From Hydractinia symbiolongicarpus (lineage: Eukaryota > Cnidaria > Hydrozoa > Anthoathecata > Hydractiniidae), in the NCBI RefSeq assembly GCF_029227915.1, contig NC_079886.1:21678501-21742500 (forward strand): DNA of 64,000 nucleotides, read 5' to 3'. The position numbers and the translations under genes are program-made. Below, piece by piece: positions 13,116 to 24,595 of the stretch. Under the pieces are notes generated by a model that searched no databases, had not been told where the DNA came from, and was given only the letters and a program-made list of their open reading frames with translations. Within the stretch, counting starts at the first letter, position 1, and the number at the start of each line of letters is the position of its first letter.

Positions 13116-13235
13116 GGTGAAGTTTTGTATTTGTGACTTAAAATTGTTGTGTGTTTAGTTTTACAGTTTTTAATATCAACTTTAAGTTTCGTTAGGTTCA
13201 CCTTTAATCTAGATAAATAAAGCAGTTAATAAGAG

Positions 13236-13243
13236 TGACGTCA
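13236..13243. promoter_or_regulatory. CRE-like palindrome upstream of gene B
   Basis: A perfect TGACGTCA octamer about 120 bp before the gene B start codon. This is the consensus for CREB/ATF-type bZIP factors; a regulatory role here is inference. Confidence 0.3.
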
Positions 13244-13929
13244 TTGGTGTTTTTAAAGTAATAGCCTGGTTTTTATATGCTATTTCTTACAAATAACAAC
13301 AAAATGTATTGGTTTTCAAATTAATGTGTAATTGATTACATGTTTAGAAAGTAAAACATTTAAAACAATGAATGTTTAAAAAAATGTTTAGACTTTTTCT
13401 CCTGTCAACAATTTGAGTAAAATTGCCAAAATACTTACAGAAATCTAAACATCTCTGATATTTATTTCAAAGTAGTAGTGGTTTAACCCCTTTCTTGAGA
13501 GAATTATTTTGGAAGACAATTTTGGGAGATTGTGTAAAGAACATTGTACATTGTTGAGTTAAAAACAATTATCATCATTCTCGGCTTAATATGACGAACT
13601 GGGTATAGGGTACAAAGTTAAGTTTTATTGGGATCATTTTCTCATAAAATGCATATTTTTTTCACAAATTTTCTACTATGTTTTGTTACAAACGTGTTTT
13701 ACAATATAAGATAAATACTAGAGTTGATTTCAAGGTTAGTGAATTATCTGCATTGCTATGTAAGTAATTGCACTATTACTTTCACTAATTATGCATGACA
13801 TCATTAAGTCGGTTTGTTGTTGATGATGTTTTTGAAAATGTTTTTTTGACCACTTAGTTTTGCGCTTTTAATATGCAGTTACTATAATTATGCTCAATAA
13901 CAGCAGTTTCATGTTTTAGAGCTAGCTCA

Positions 13930-13937
13930 TGACGTCA
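13930..13937. promoter_or_regulatory. CRE-like palindrome, distal upstream of gene B
   Basis: Second perfect TGACGTCA octamer in the same intergenic stretch, about 800 bp before gene B. Function inferred only from the consensus. Confidence 0.22.
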
Positions 13938-14570
13938 TAATTTTGCATAATTAGCGAAACTTCCATGACATATATCCAGAAAACCAATAAAGATTTTTCA
14001 AAAAAATAAGAAAGATTCTTATATAACTTTAAGGCTTATCATTAAACTCAACTTGTTTTTTTGCGGGACGTAAGCTTTAAATATTATTTCCTGTGTTGTA
14101 AAATTTCAACTTTTTCTTATAACTAAAAAATGAACTTCAAAAATTGCAAAAGGGAAGAAAAGATGTAGAACACCATGTTTCTTGCTCACAAAAATTAACA
14201 GCAGCTTTCTGCATATTTTTTCAAAACTACTTTTTGATTAAAAGTGTATTTGGCATCATTAGAAACAAAGTTACCCACCAAAAAAAGTGGTATTTACTTA
14301 TTTACTTACATGTTTGTTTACTCAGAAAAAAAACTTCACTTAAACTACCTAATAAAAACTAATTACAACAGCACTATGGCTTAATATCCTTTATTGTCTA
14401 AACATGAAAATATTGATCAATAGTAGGCATCCACATAAGAAGTTTTTCAGGTAAGAAATACTAATTCTAATAAAAACAAGAAATTTGTGTGTGTAGTGTA
14501 AAACTTTCTTGGAAGGCTACCACTTCTTCTTTGAGATAGGTAATGTTTAAGTTAGTTTGTGTTTATATTT

Positions 14571-17500
14571 TTATTTTGCTTTTACTTTCCTGTATTCATC
14601 CGTAACGATTGGTATTGCACTTGCAGCTGTGCTGTAATAATTAGGATCTTCATTTTGGTTTGTTGTTGTGTCATTCTCACTTGGTTGTTGATAGTCATTC
14701 ATTGATTCGTCATTATGTTTTTGCACTTGTGCGTATTCATCAGTTACGATTGGTATTGCACATGCAGCTGTGCTGTAATAATTAGGATCTTCATTTTGGT
14801 TTGTTGTTGTGTCATTCTCACTTGGTTGTTGATAGTCATTCATTGATTCGGCATTATGTTTTTGCACTTGTGCGTATTCATCAGTGACGATTGGTATTGC
14901 ACATGCAGCTGTGCTGTAATAATCAGGATCTTCATTTTGGTTTGTTGTTGTGTCATTCTCACTTGGTTGTTGATAGTCATTCATTGATTCGTCATTATGT
15001 TTTTGCACTTGTGCGTATTCATCAGTGACGATTGGTATTGCACATGTAGCTGTGCTGTAATAATCAGGATCTTCATTTTGGTTTGTTGTTGTGTCATTCT
15101 CACTTGGTTGTTGATAGTCATTCATTGATTCATCATTATGTTTATGCACTTGTGCGTATTCATCCGTAACGATTGGTATTGCACAGGCAGCTGTGCTGTA
15201 ATAATCAGGATCTTCATTTTGGTTTGTTGTTGTGTCATTCTCACTTGGTTGTTGATAGTCATTCATTGATTCGTCATTATGTTTTTGCACTTGTGCGTAT
15301 TCATCAGTTACGATTGGTATTGCACATGCAGCTGTGCTGTAATAATCAGGATCTTCATTTTGGTTTGTTAATGCGTTGTTGTCACTTGGTTGTTGATACT
15401 TATTCTTTGATTCATCATGATGTTTATGTACTTGCGCGTATTCATCAGTGACGATTGGTATTGCACATGCAGCTGTGCTGTAATAATCAGGATCTTCATT
15501 TTGGTTTGTTTTTGTGTCGTTTTCACTTGTTTCCTTTTGTTTTTCTGCCTGTGTATACTCATCAGTAACAACTGCTTTCTTAGGGCTGTCATAATCTGTC
15601 TTAATCTTTTGTGGTGAAAATGTTATGTTGTCTTCTTTTGGTGTAAGATGAAGAATATTCATATCAAGATTTTGGCCACATGTTTTACTTGGAATATATT
15701 GGGCATGCAGTGGTTCCTATTAAAGATAAAAACTTTGTTGAATCTGCAATTCTTCTCAATATCATGAAATATTGTACAACATTATGTTGACTTATCAATT
15801 GCATTTAAATTCAGAGTTTAGAAATTAAATTTAAATTTATTGTTGATGCAATTGCGAGAAAAAAGGTAGTAGCACAATAATGTACTTTTTGTAAAAGTTA
15901 TTTCTCCTAAACATATTAACATTTGAAACCTTTCAAATGTTTATGCTTTTCTTGCTTTTTCTTATAAAAATTTTAAGGTTAGATTCTTCGACTATGACAG
16001 TGTTAGATTGATTGTCGCCCCCACCAACAACAGTATACAAGGTATTAACACTAATATTTCTACCTTGGTGTCATCTACAAATGTCGTTCTCTTTTGTCTA
16101 AAGGAAATAATGATCATTTAAATAATTATAATAGACATAAATACTGCGTATGCTGTTGCATTACTAGCGTTTTCTTGCAACTAACCTCCAAATAAAACAG
16201 AAGACCAAAGCAACTAGTATTAGTATCACAACAACTATTATCCCAACAATGATTCCAATATTTTGTTTGTCATCATCATTTCTTTTGTCTTTTACCACTG
16301 TTGTTGTGTTTGTTGTTGTTGTTAACTTGTTATGTGCTTGTTTTTCTGTTGTTGTTGTTGTTGTTGTTATTGCTGGTGTTGTTGTTTTTGCTGTTGCTGT
16401 TGTCGTTGTTTTTGTCGTTGTTGTTGTTTTTGTTGTTGTTTCTGTTGTTGCTGCTGCTGTTGCTGTTTTTGATATTGTTTTTGTTGCAGTCACTGTTCCT
16501 AGTATTGTTGCGTTTTTTTGTGTTGTTTGTGTAAGCTTTGTTGTTGATGATGATGTTAAGAAAGTTTGTGTTGGTTTGCTAGTTGATATTGAATGTAACC
16601 CAAAAAGCTCACTTGGTAAAAGATCTAAAAACAAGATCCTTTTTTAGTTTTGCCATTTATTTGGGTTAAAAAAGCATTTGTGGTTCAAAGCTGTCACTGA
16701 CTGAATAGGAAATAAATAAAAAATAAGTATTGTTTTAACATTTTAAACATGATAAGATTATGTTAACTTGACATTGATTTATATAACCATGTTCCATCGT
16801 TTTGAAAAAGTGTTTTAAACTTACAAAGCTTAAATAGCAAATATTTTTCAAAGCATAAACCTTTTATAAATGTACATAGCATAAACACGTTTTTAAGAAA
16901 ACATAGGAATAACTTTACAGAGGTTCTTGAAATATAATTTTATACGATTTTATCTCTTTGCGATTACATTACATCAGATTGGAATGTAAATTAAGTAGGT
17001 GTGGTTGTGAAAATGTAACAGCACTATTATGTATGCCTTTGTTATTTTTGTGCACGCTAATTTTGCGCGCTTGTACAAAAATTAAAAATTGTGTAAAGAA
17101 ACGTTTTTGGCAATTTTTAATGTTACTTACATTCTATATTTCCAGTGAATTTCACTAAACAACTTCCAGTGTTATAATATGTGATATCAGTTGAAATATT
17201 TGTTTTACAAGAATACAAAAAATGAACAAGCAGTCCATCCCATTTCTTTCTTTTTGTGATGGTCTATAAATTTAATGTAACAACTAACTGTAAAAAATTC
17301 CTACTTTTATTGCATCAATTTGAAGAAGGAGTTACTTACAATGTTTATTGCATTTGTTTTTACAGCATCTTTCATTTCTGCATATTCATCCCATCTACCA
17401 ACGTTATGAGTCACATTCCAGACAAAGATTTTTTCAATTTTGTTTAATTCACATAAATTAGTTTTGATCTGCGTTGTTACATTGTTTACAGTTATAAACT

Positions 17501-17844
17501 CATGCTTAATATCTAAAAGTAAAAACGATATTAATATTTTAATGTACATAATTATTCATGCCATGAAATATGACTATATATTTACCTGGGTTCTTTCGAA
17601 TAGATTTATCATAGCATCCTATTTGATGTTTTCCATATGAACTGAAGGTTGGTTGGGTATGAAAACATTTGCAACCTCCATTATCTTCATCTTTGTAAGA
17701 ATATCTACTTTTATTGCATTCCAATCCTGTAAATGTGTCTGGTCCTTCATATCTCTGAACTCGAATTTTTTGCTGCAAGAATGTATTTAAAAAAAACAAG
17801 CATAAGCAAATATACACAAGCACATTTAACTTGCTGTTGTTCAT
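14571..17844 (-). CDS. Receptor-like gene C with a seven-repeat tyrosine tail
   Basis: Six exons: 17586-17844, 17340-17512, 17131-17263, 16186-16624, 16064-16097 and 14571-15716. They give 727 residues, the longest of the array. A signal peptide is followed by VQRYEGPDTFTGLECN, CKC and GCY (exon 1), then DIKHEFITVNNVTT...WDEY (exon 2) and KWDGLLVHFLYSCK with NIS and a C-LVKFTG end (exon 3). Exon 4 encodes a mucin-like stalk of almost pure Thr plus Lys/Ala (about residues 205-300), then a charged KDKRNDDDK segment and a helix at about 310-333 ending FCFIWR. Exon 5 adds a short basic stretch. The 381-residue tail opens EPLHAQY and holds seven YYSTAACAIPIVTDEYAQV units alternating with YQQP. Exons 1-3 and the upstream flank closely match gene G; the membrane segment matches gene D. 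The tail could recruit SH2 proteins when phosphorylated; that role is inferred. Confidence 0.88.
14589..15510 (-). repeat. 141-bp coding minisatellite, seven copies, in the tail of gene C
   Basis: The tail exon consists of direct repeats of 47 codons. Each holds NQNEDPDYYSTAACAIP, IVTDEYAQV, KHNDESMNDYQQP and SENDTTT. Copies differ by only a few bases (for example AAC/ATC/AAS variants and HKH/QKH), and the period is exact, so the frame is preserved. Near-identity implies recent expansion or homogenisation. Every unit carries three Tyr motifs (YSTA, YAQV and usually YQQP), so copy number sets the number of potential docking sites. Confidence 0.95.
16301..16500 (-). repeat. ACA/GTT-rich microsatellite coding the Thr-rich stalk of gene C
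   Basis: On the plus strand this reads as GTT-rich runs; on the coding strand it gives long ACA (Thr) tracts broken by Lys, Ala and Ile codons. It forms the extracellular stalk and is expected to vary in length by slippage. Strong O-glycosylation is inferred from composition. Confidence 0.8.
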
Positions 17845-20590
17845 TTCACAGTTTGAAACACCACCTGTATTTTCTAATCCCTGCTCGAGAGTGAAATAAG
17901 CAAATTTATAATTATTTAATTTATTCTCCAGTAAAGTGAAACGAAATTATGTTTTTGTAGCTATGGGTTAAGGACCAAAAGTGAAACCTAAAAGTTGTAC
18001 AAGACTTGTTTGGTTAATATCTTGAAGTTTTTTGTTTTTTTACAATTTATTAAAATGGTGCAACTGTTTTTAATCTGCATTTTTAGGCCAAATAAGTATG
18101 TTTCTAAAATTTTGGAACAGAATGTTTTCTTTTTACAATTGTATAATTTTTGTATAATAAGTTTCCCTTTTGTACAATAATCAAATAATAATTTTCACTT
18201 TTATTGTTTTTTATGTAGTTTCGTTTAGTATAAGGAGACATTTATAAATAGCCCTATTGTCTGCTATGTGAGACTTCTTGACGTGAAAATTGCATGACAT
18301 TAGAATTTTTTTATATGTCGGATACACTTAGATTAATTGCTCTGAAGTTTATAAAATGAAACTAGAATTATTTTACCTAATATTCACTCAAAGCGACGTT
18401 TATAAATTGAATACAAAAAATAAAATTTAGAAAGAAAAATAATATTTAAGAAGATTATGGAAGGCAAGGCATTATTAGAATTTTTCAAAACATTGTTGAG
18501 ATTTTACTTACTGTGCTATATTTCCCATGTGGTGCTATTATTATAAAAAGAAAGACAAAAGGCCAACCACTGAACTAATCGAAATTATATGACTACAAAG
18601 TTCACAAAAGTTAGCATAGGATTTACAGTGTTTGGAAGAAAATACTTGCCATAAGCTTTGTTAAGAAAAGTTGGCAACATAAGTTTTGTAACCTTAATTT
18701 ATAATTTATTATATTTGTTACTTTAATTAGATGAGAAATAGAGTGGATTCTTCCTAGGGCATATAGCTAGTCTTTATTATTTGTTTTTAGCTTACTAAAT
18801 TTCAGTCCCACCAATTTGTTTGCTAGTTTACCAGAGAAAAAATTGTGTTTTTTCGTAATTTGTTTAATTGCAAATATCTTAAAAAGTATTAGAGCTATGA
18901 CAAAACTTTAACCTTTTTAACTTGTAAGTTAGAAAACAATTTGATACCAAGAAATATTTCTATGACGTCATCATCTGCATCTGGTAAAAACGTATGGCTT
19001 TTTCAGATTCAAAACTCAAGAAAATGTATAAAGGAAAAATATTACTCCAAGTTTTGTGTTGAAGAAAAAGCTACAACATTATATCTCCCATTTTATTTTC
19101 TGCACCATCAATATTGATATCAACGATCTCACTGAATTTTGCAAAGACTTCTTTTGATGACATTTGTTCGGCAATTTTGAAATCTTATATAATTCACTCG
19201 TTTTGTTTGTTTTTATAGGGTGCTAGAATCCTTCTATTTATGTTGAAAAAGTGTTTAAACTATAAAACATCGGTAAACATAGAAAACGCTATTCATGGCT
19301 GAGCGATGACAGGGAAAAATGATTAGGTTGTGGTCATTGTATGGTGGTGACAAGGGACTAAAAGGGTTAATTCTATTTTACTGCAGGGATGTAAAAAAAT
19401 CAATTTCATGCTCTTAAAAGTACTTAACTTTTTTTTACTATAGTCATAAAAATTATTTTTACTGTATTTCACCTTTCACTGTCTTTCAACATCTTGAATA
19501 CTAGAAATGCCAAGAAGTTTTTGAAAAGTCTGTTAGAGAATAGCACCTTTTACACCATAAGAGGACAATGATTTTGTTAAATCCAAAAGAAGGAAATATC
19601 AAATCAATTAAAACGATTTTTAAATAAACATATTTTTAAGAATTGTTTTTGGATCATCCTATTAAAATTAAGATAAAATGAATGAACACTTTAGTTTCAC
19701 TTTATCACTAATGGTTACATTTTCTGTTTGTGTTTACACAGTATGATTCAATTTAGGCAAAATTTGTTCAATTTTAAGGACCACAGGTTGTCTGGATTAT
19801 TTCTGATCTCTAGTGACATTTATAATCACACGATACATTGCATTACCATTGCATTGGATGATTAACTTTGCAATCAGATTTTTGTCTTAACGATTTACTA
19901 CATCGCAACAAGTAAAGGCATGAGATTTATATCTTATTCGCTTGGTTTTGTTTTCATATTGGTGAAATTTTTTTAGAAGTTCGCCTTTAAAATTTGTTGT
20001 GTTGTAAGAAACAAACAAACAATTAGATGTATAAATTTTTGTTCTTTATTGACTTCTTTACTTGACTATACCAGATGCTGTTTTTAAATTCATGTATAAA
20101 ATAAGCAAATTAAAAAGTATAATTTTATTTCCTCACATTTTATATATTTTTAGCTTAGAATTATTTTTTAATACTCATTTATAATCATTGCAAAGTAATT
20201 GGGTACTTCAGAAAAAGATAAATCTAATCAAGACAGAAATATAATTTGCTTATTTATTCTCAATTTTAAGATATGCAACAAGTATGTTTTTAACAATATT
20301 ACTGCTATTTGTTCAAGTTTCTAACTGTTATAAGAAAAAAACAACACTAAATATTAAAATTGCATTATTATAAAACAATTATAGTTGACTATTTTCTAAA
20401 TAACAAAGAGCTAGCATATGAACAAGCTCTTGCTCCAATCTGGTTTAATTATAATTCATATTTTTATTTACAACATTTGTACAAATTATTAAAAAAATTG
20501 GTAAGAAAAAATACTGTACACTCCAATGAAGTATAAATTTTATCCTGCACTATTATTGTGATTTGAAAACTTTTTTTGTTCTTTGTACCA
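17845..20590. other. Intergenic DNA between genes C and D
   Basis: The first about 175 bp (to about 18020) are a near copy of the gene G upstream flank (38765-38940) and so probably carry a shared promoter. The rest is AT-rich without a convincing gene. A TGACGTCA octamer lies at 18963. Confidence 0.45.
18963..18970. promoter_or_regulatory. CRE-like palindrome upstream of gene C
   Basis: Perfect TGACGTCA octamer about 1.1 kb before gene C, outside the block shared with gene G. Role not shown. Confidence 0.2.
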
Positions 20591-23500
20591 CTAATTATTG
20601 TTCTTTTGTACTTGTGCATACTCATCTGTTACAACTGGCTCGGCAGATGCAGCTGTACTGTAGTAATAAGGATCGTCTTGTTGGTTTCTGCTTACACTAT
20701 CTTTACTTGCTTCTTCTGCAGGTTTTGTTGTACTGTAATAATGTGGCTCTTCGTTTTTTTCTTTCTTGTTATTTAGATTATTTTCCTGGTACTCATTTGT
20801 ATGTTTTTGATTTGTTTTTGTTTTGTCCACTTGCGCATACTCAACAGTGGGTTCTGTTAGAACTGCAGCTGCAGTACTGTAGTAATACGGATCATCAGGT
20901 ATATACTTTTGTTCATTATTTTCTTTTAGGTCTTCAGTTGCTGCATAATCATATGTATTCCAATGTGCTTCTGGATTATGACTTTCATATGCCTGTGTAT
21001 ATGTTGTGTCGTAATGTGACTCTTCATCTTTTGAAGGAGATTTTAAACTTACTTTTTGTTCTGATGTCTTGTTTGGAGTATATTCCGCATATAGTGGCTC
21101 CTATAAAAATTAGAATATGTTTAACAAATATTTCAACAGAATATATAATGCTAGTTGTTATCCTGTAGAAAAATCCACTCTTATTACATTTTTTCCCCAC
21201 ATCAATTTTTGTGCTTCCTTGATTGCCTGTTAGCATGAAGTAATGAAATTAATCTGCTAGAGGTATAATATAAGATTGCAGCGCAACAATTTGAACAGAC
21301 AAAATATGGTCATTTTATTATAGAGAAGATATACTAGATTTTCTTTGACATTTTAAATGCCCATTGCCATCTTGTAAGATGAAAGTTAAATAACATCAAT
21401 CTGCTCATAATTGCATGGAAGAAAATTGTGTGGATTTTTTATTTGGTCTTTTTAAAGAACTTTTGAAGAACACATTTTGATTTTTGTTACAAAATAGATA
21501 ATTCGACTCATGCTTTAACTGTACCTAAATTGTCTGTGTTTTTTTATTATATTCTTGACAGAAGCACCATGGTTGATTTAAAGAAAAAGGTTAAATGAAG
21601 AGGAAATGTAACAGAGCAATCATGTACCTTAACATCTTGTTTTTTTCCATTGTTTCTGCTTCTTTTTTTTCTTCTAGAAGAAAATGTAATAGAAGATTTA
21701 TATAAAATTAAACTTTTTAGCAATAATATTGCTTCTACAATTTACAACAACAATTAATACCATATTAAACTGGATTACATGATAAAGTTATAATGAACTA
21801 TCCAATGCAGAACAATATTTTGACAAACTAAAACATGCTTGCCAAGTGTAATTTCTTAACATTACTTATTAGCATTATTAACATTACTTAACATTATTTA
21901 TAAGCATACAGCAGGAATCGCATGACAAGAAATATTTTAGGGGTCTAAGATATATCGCCCACCATGATTGGCCGACAATATAATTTTTTTTAGTTTTTCT
22001 TTTACTTTAAAAATATACTTTATTAAAAAATTCATTATCTAGTAAAGAAATCAAGGCCATCTTGACACCACAACCCATGTGCAGTAAGGAAGTTATTAAT
22101 ATCATCAAATTTTTTGACTAAATGTATTGCAACTAACCTCCAAATAAAACAGAAGACCAAAGCAACTAGTATTAGTATCACAACAACTATTATCCCAACA
22201 ATGATTCCAATATTTTGTTTGTCATCTTCATTTCTTTTGTCTTTTACCACTGTTGTTGCTCCTTGTGATGTTGCTTTTTTCGTAATAATTTTTGATGTTG
22301 TTTTTACTGTTGTTACAGACTTTGTTGTTGCAGACTCTGTTGTTTTCTTCTTGGTTGTGGTGGTCGATACAGCTTCTGTTGGTTTAGTTGTTTCGAGCTT
22401 TTGCAGGGGGAAATTTCTTTCAAAGGGATCTAAGATAAAAAAAAGCATTTCAACAAAAATGTATGAATTTAGCATAGAGTAAAGCATTGTTATATAGATA
22501 CAATACCTTTCAGGTGGAAAACTTGTAATGAAGATTTTTTAAATTTCAAAAGTTTTGAAAAAGTGACAACACGAGTTTGATAATTTTTTTTAAATAATTT
22601 GCACAAACTTTGTGGATAAGAATTTTTTTCTCATATATTTTTTGACCTTCTTTCTCTGATGATTTAATTTGAATTTGAATTTTGTTACATATTTTTTATA
22701 AAAGTGACACATGCAGTTTAATTACCTTGGTATTAAATCAATTAAGGCATTAGTGTTATAGGGTGACAATATCGCAATAAGGTGTAGTATTCATTTTAAA
22801 AAACAGTAAAAATACAGTTGTTTATATCGGGTAAAAACATCCCCCCTCCCCATCCAACTCCAAATCCAACTAAAGGGCGATATATATATAGCAGCTTTTA
22901 CACAATTTAAATCTGTGTTAAAAACCAATGATGAAGCAACAGAAAATTTAAACTAAAAGAATGCTGATGTGTGCTTCTATAAAAAATCTTTGTTTCGATG
23001 TATAAATTCTATGATATTCAAGATTAAACGTTTATTCTAATATATTCTATATCATATAAATTCCTGCATAGTTAAGACATGATTTGAGTTATTTATTTTA
23101 AAGTTTCTTATTGAGTCATTTAACTTTTACTTAATTTTACTTACACACTATATCTCCAGTGAATTTCACTACACAACTTCTCATTTTATTATCTGTCTTG
23201 CAAGAATACAAAAAATGAATAAGTAGTCCATCCCAGTTCTTTCTTTCGCTGATAGTCTAAAATGATAAATGTAAGAAAACAATTGAATGTAAAATATTGT
23301 TCACTTTTATAACAGAAATTTGAAGAATGTCTTTGTTTACTTACAATATATATTGCATTTGTGTTTACAACATCTTCTAATACTTTATATTCATTCCATG
23401 TACCAAGATTATAAATCACATCCCAAATAAAAAGTTTTTCAATTTTGTTTAATTCACATAAAGTGGTTTTGATCTGTGTTGTTACATTGTTTACAGTTAT

Positions 23501-23971
23501 AAACTCATGCTCAATATCTAAATATAAAAAAAAATTTAATATAATTTTAATGTACATAATTATTCATAACATGTGAGTTAACTATATATTTACTTGTATT
23601 TTTTCGAATAGATTTCTCATAACATCCTATTTGGTGTTTTCCATATGAACTACAATTATAAACTCATGCCAAATATCTAGTGAAAAAAAAAATATTAAAT
23701 TGTGCATGGCATATGATAAAACTAAACATTTACCGGGATTTTTTCGAATAGAATCACCTTTGTAACACCCTGTTTCATGTTTTCCATATGAACTGAAGAT
23801 TTGTTGGGTATCAAAACATTTGCAACCTCCATTATGTTTATCTTCGATACTATATCTACTTTGATTGCATTCCAATCCTGTGAATGTGTCTGGTCCTTTA
23901 TTTCTCTGAACTTTAATGTTAGAGGAGGATTTATTAATAAAAAATGTAAGAAAAAGAATAAAATAAATCAT
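20591..23971 (-). CDS. Receptor-like gene D, YYST/YAQV tail, with internal partial duplication
   Basis: Six exons: 23734-23971, 23345-23517, 23145-23256, 22138-22429, 21628-21673 and 20591-21100. They give 456 residues. The signal peptide (MIYFILFLTFF...) is followed by VQRNKGPDTFTGLECNQSRY, GGCKCF and GCYKGD. Exon 2 has HEFITVNNVTT...LCELNKIEKLFIWDV..W; exon 3 has RKNWDGLLIHFLYSCK. Exon 4 has a Thr/Lys stalk and a helix (about residues 247-270) almost identical to gene C. Exon 5 is unusually long (RRKKRSRNNGKKQDVK). The tail (288-456) opens EPLYAEYTPNK and has three YYST units, two with a paired YAQV and one in which it is lost. Between exons 1 and 2 lies a relic of both exons (see 23596-23677). 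If that relic were spliced in, translation would stop early; skipping it restores the full frame. Ligand unknown. Confidence 0.85.
23596..23677 (-). pseudogene. Fused exon-2-head/exon-1-tail relic inside gene D intron 1
   Basis: Read on the minus strand, an AG acceptor is followed by the first 24 or so bases of exon 2 (D-IWHEFIIV). This runs straight into the last part of exon 1 (SYGKH..GCYEKSIRKN in another frame) and ends at a GTAAAT donor. In its own frame after exon 1 it hits a stop after HMENTK. The order exon 1, exon-2 head, exon-1 tail, exon 2 is the mark of a partial tandem duplication of the exon 1/intron 1/exon 2 junction. It may be silent or act as a poison exon. Confidence 0.75.
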
Positions 23972-24595
23972 TGTTGTAATTTCTTATGTACATAAACTTG
24001 ATGTGATTTGCGTCTACTTTGTCTTTTCTGTGAAAGTTTTTCTTTTATAAATTAGCCTGTGTGAAAGGTTATTATTGATATCATTTATTATTATAAACAA
24101 GAGACTGGGGTGGTTTTCATAGAGTATGTAATGACATAAAAATATTACTTCATAAGAAAAAGAAAATTAAAAATACTTGAAAAATGGATAAACCATTTCA
24201 TTATTATATATTCGGTTTTTAACAGTAACAATAAAATTTTTATTTTCTATTTAGGAAAACATATTGTTATTTTACACAAATTTATGCATGTAGAAACCAT
24301 GTAATATTAAAACATTCTTAGAAGACAATTTGTCTTAAATCGAAACTTCTGTTATTATTTGAACTGTTAACCTGGTTTACATGTGCGTACATGTTTTGAA
24401 AACATTGTGATTTTAAATTTTATTTTACATAAGAAACTTAGTATAAAGTAAAACACTTATCTTGCCATACCCCAGCCTTATTTACAATAATTTCTGTTTT
24501 TATCCATCAGTCAACATCTAAAGTTACTCATTATAAAAGATGTTCTACTGCATTCCTGTTTATAATTTTATTTCCACGTGCTTGCTCTTACTGAT
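23972..24595. other. Intergenic DNA between genes D and E
   Basis: About 620 bp combining the upstream flank of D and the 3' flank of E. No gene seen. Confidence 0.4.

Larger units (their letters stand above)
13116..14570. other. Intergenic DNA between genes B and C
   Basis: Probable promoter region of gene B next to 13115 and 3' flank of gene C near 14400-14570. It contains two TGACGTCA octamers (13236, 13930). No convincing gene. Confidence 0.4.

Noticed and set aside
15173-15617. Plus-strand open frames over the gene C tail
   Set aside because: Produced by the 141-bp repeat read in the opposite direction; the minus-strand frame is the one shared with B, D and E.
16249-16647. 132-codon Val-rich open frame on the plus strand
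   Set aside because: It is the mirror of the Thr-rich stalk exon of gene C; GTT repeats give Val on the wrong strand.
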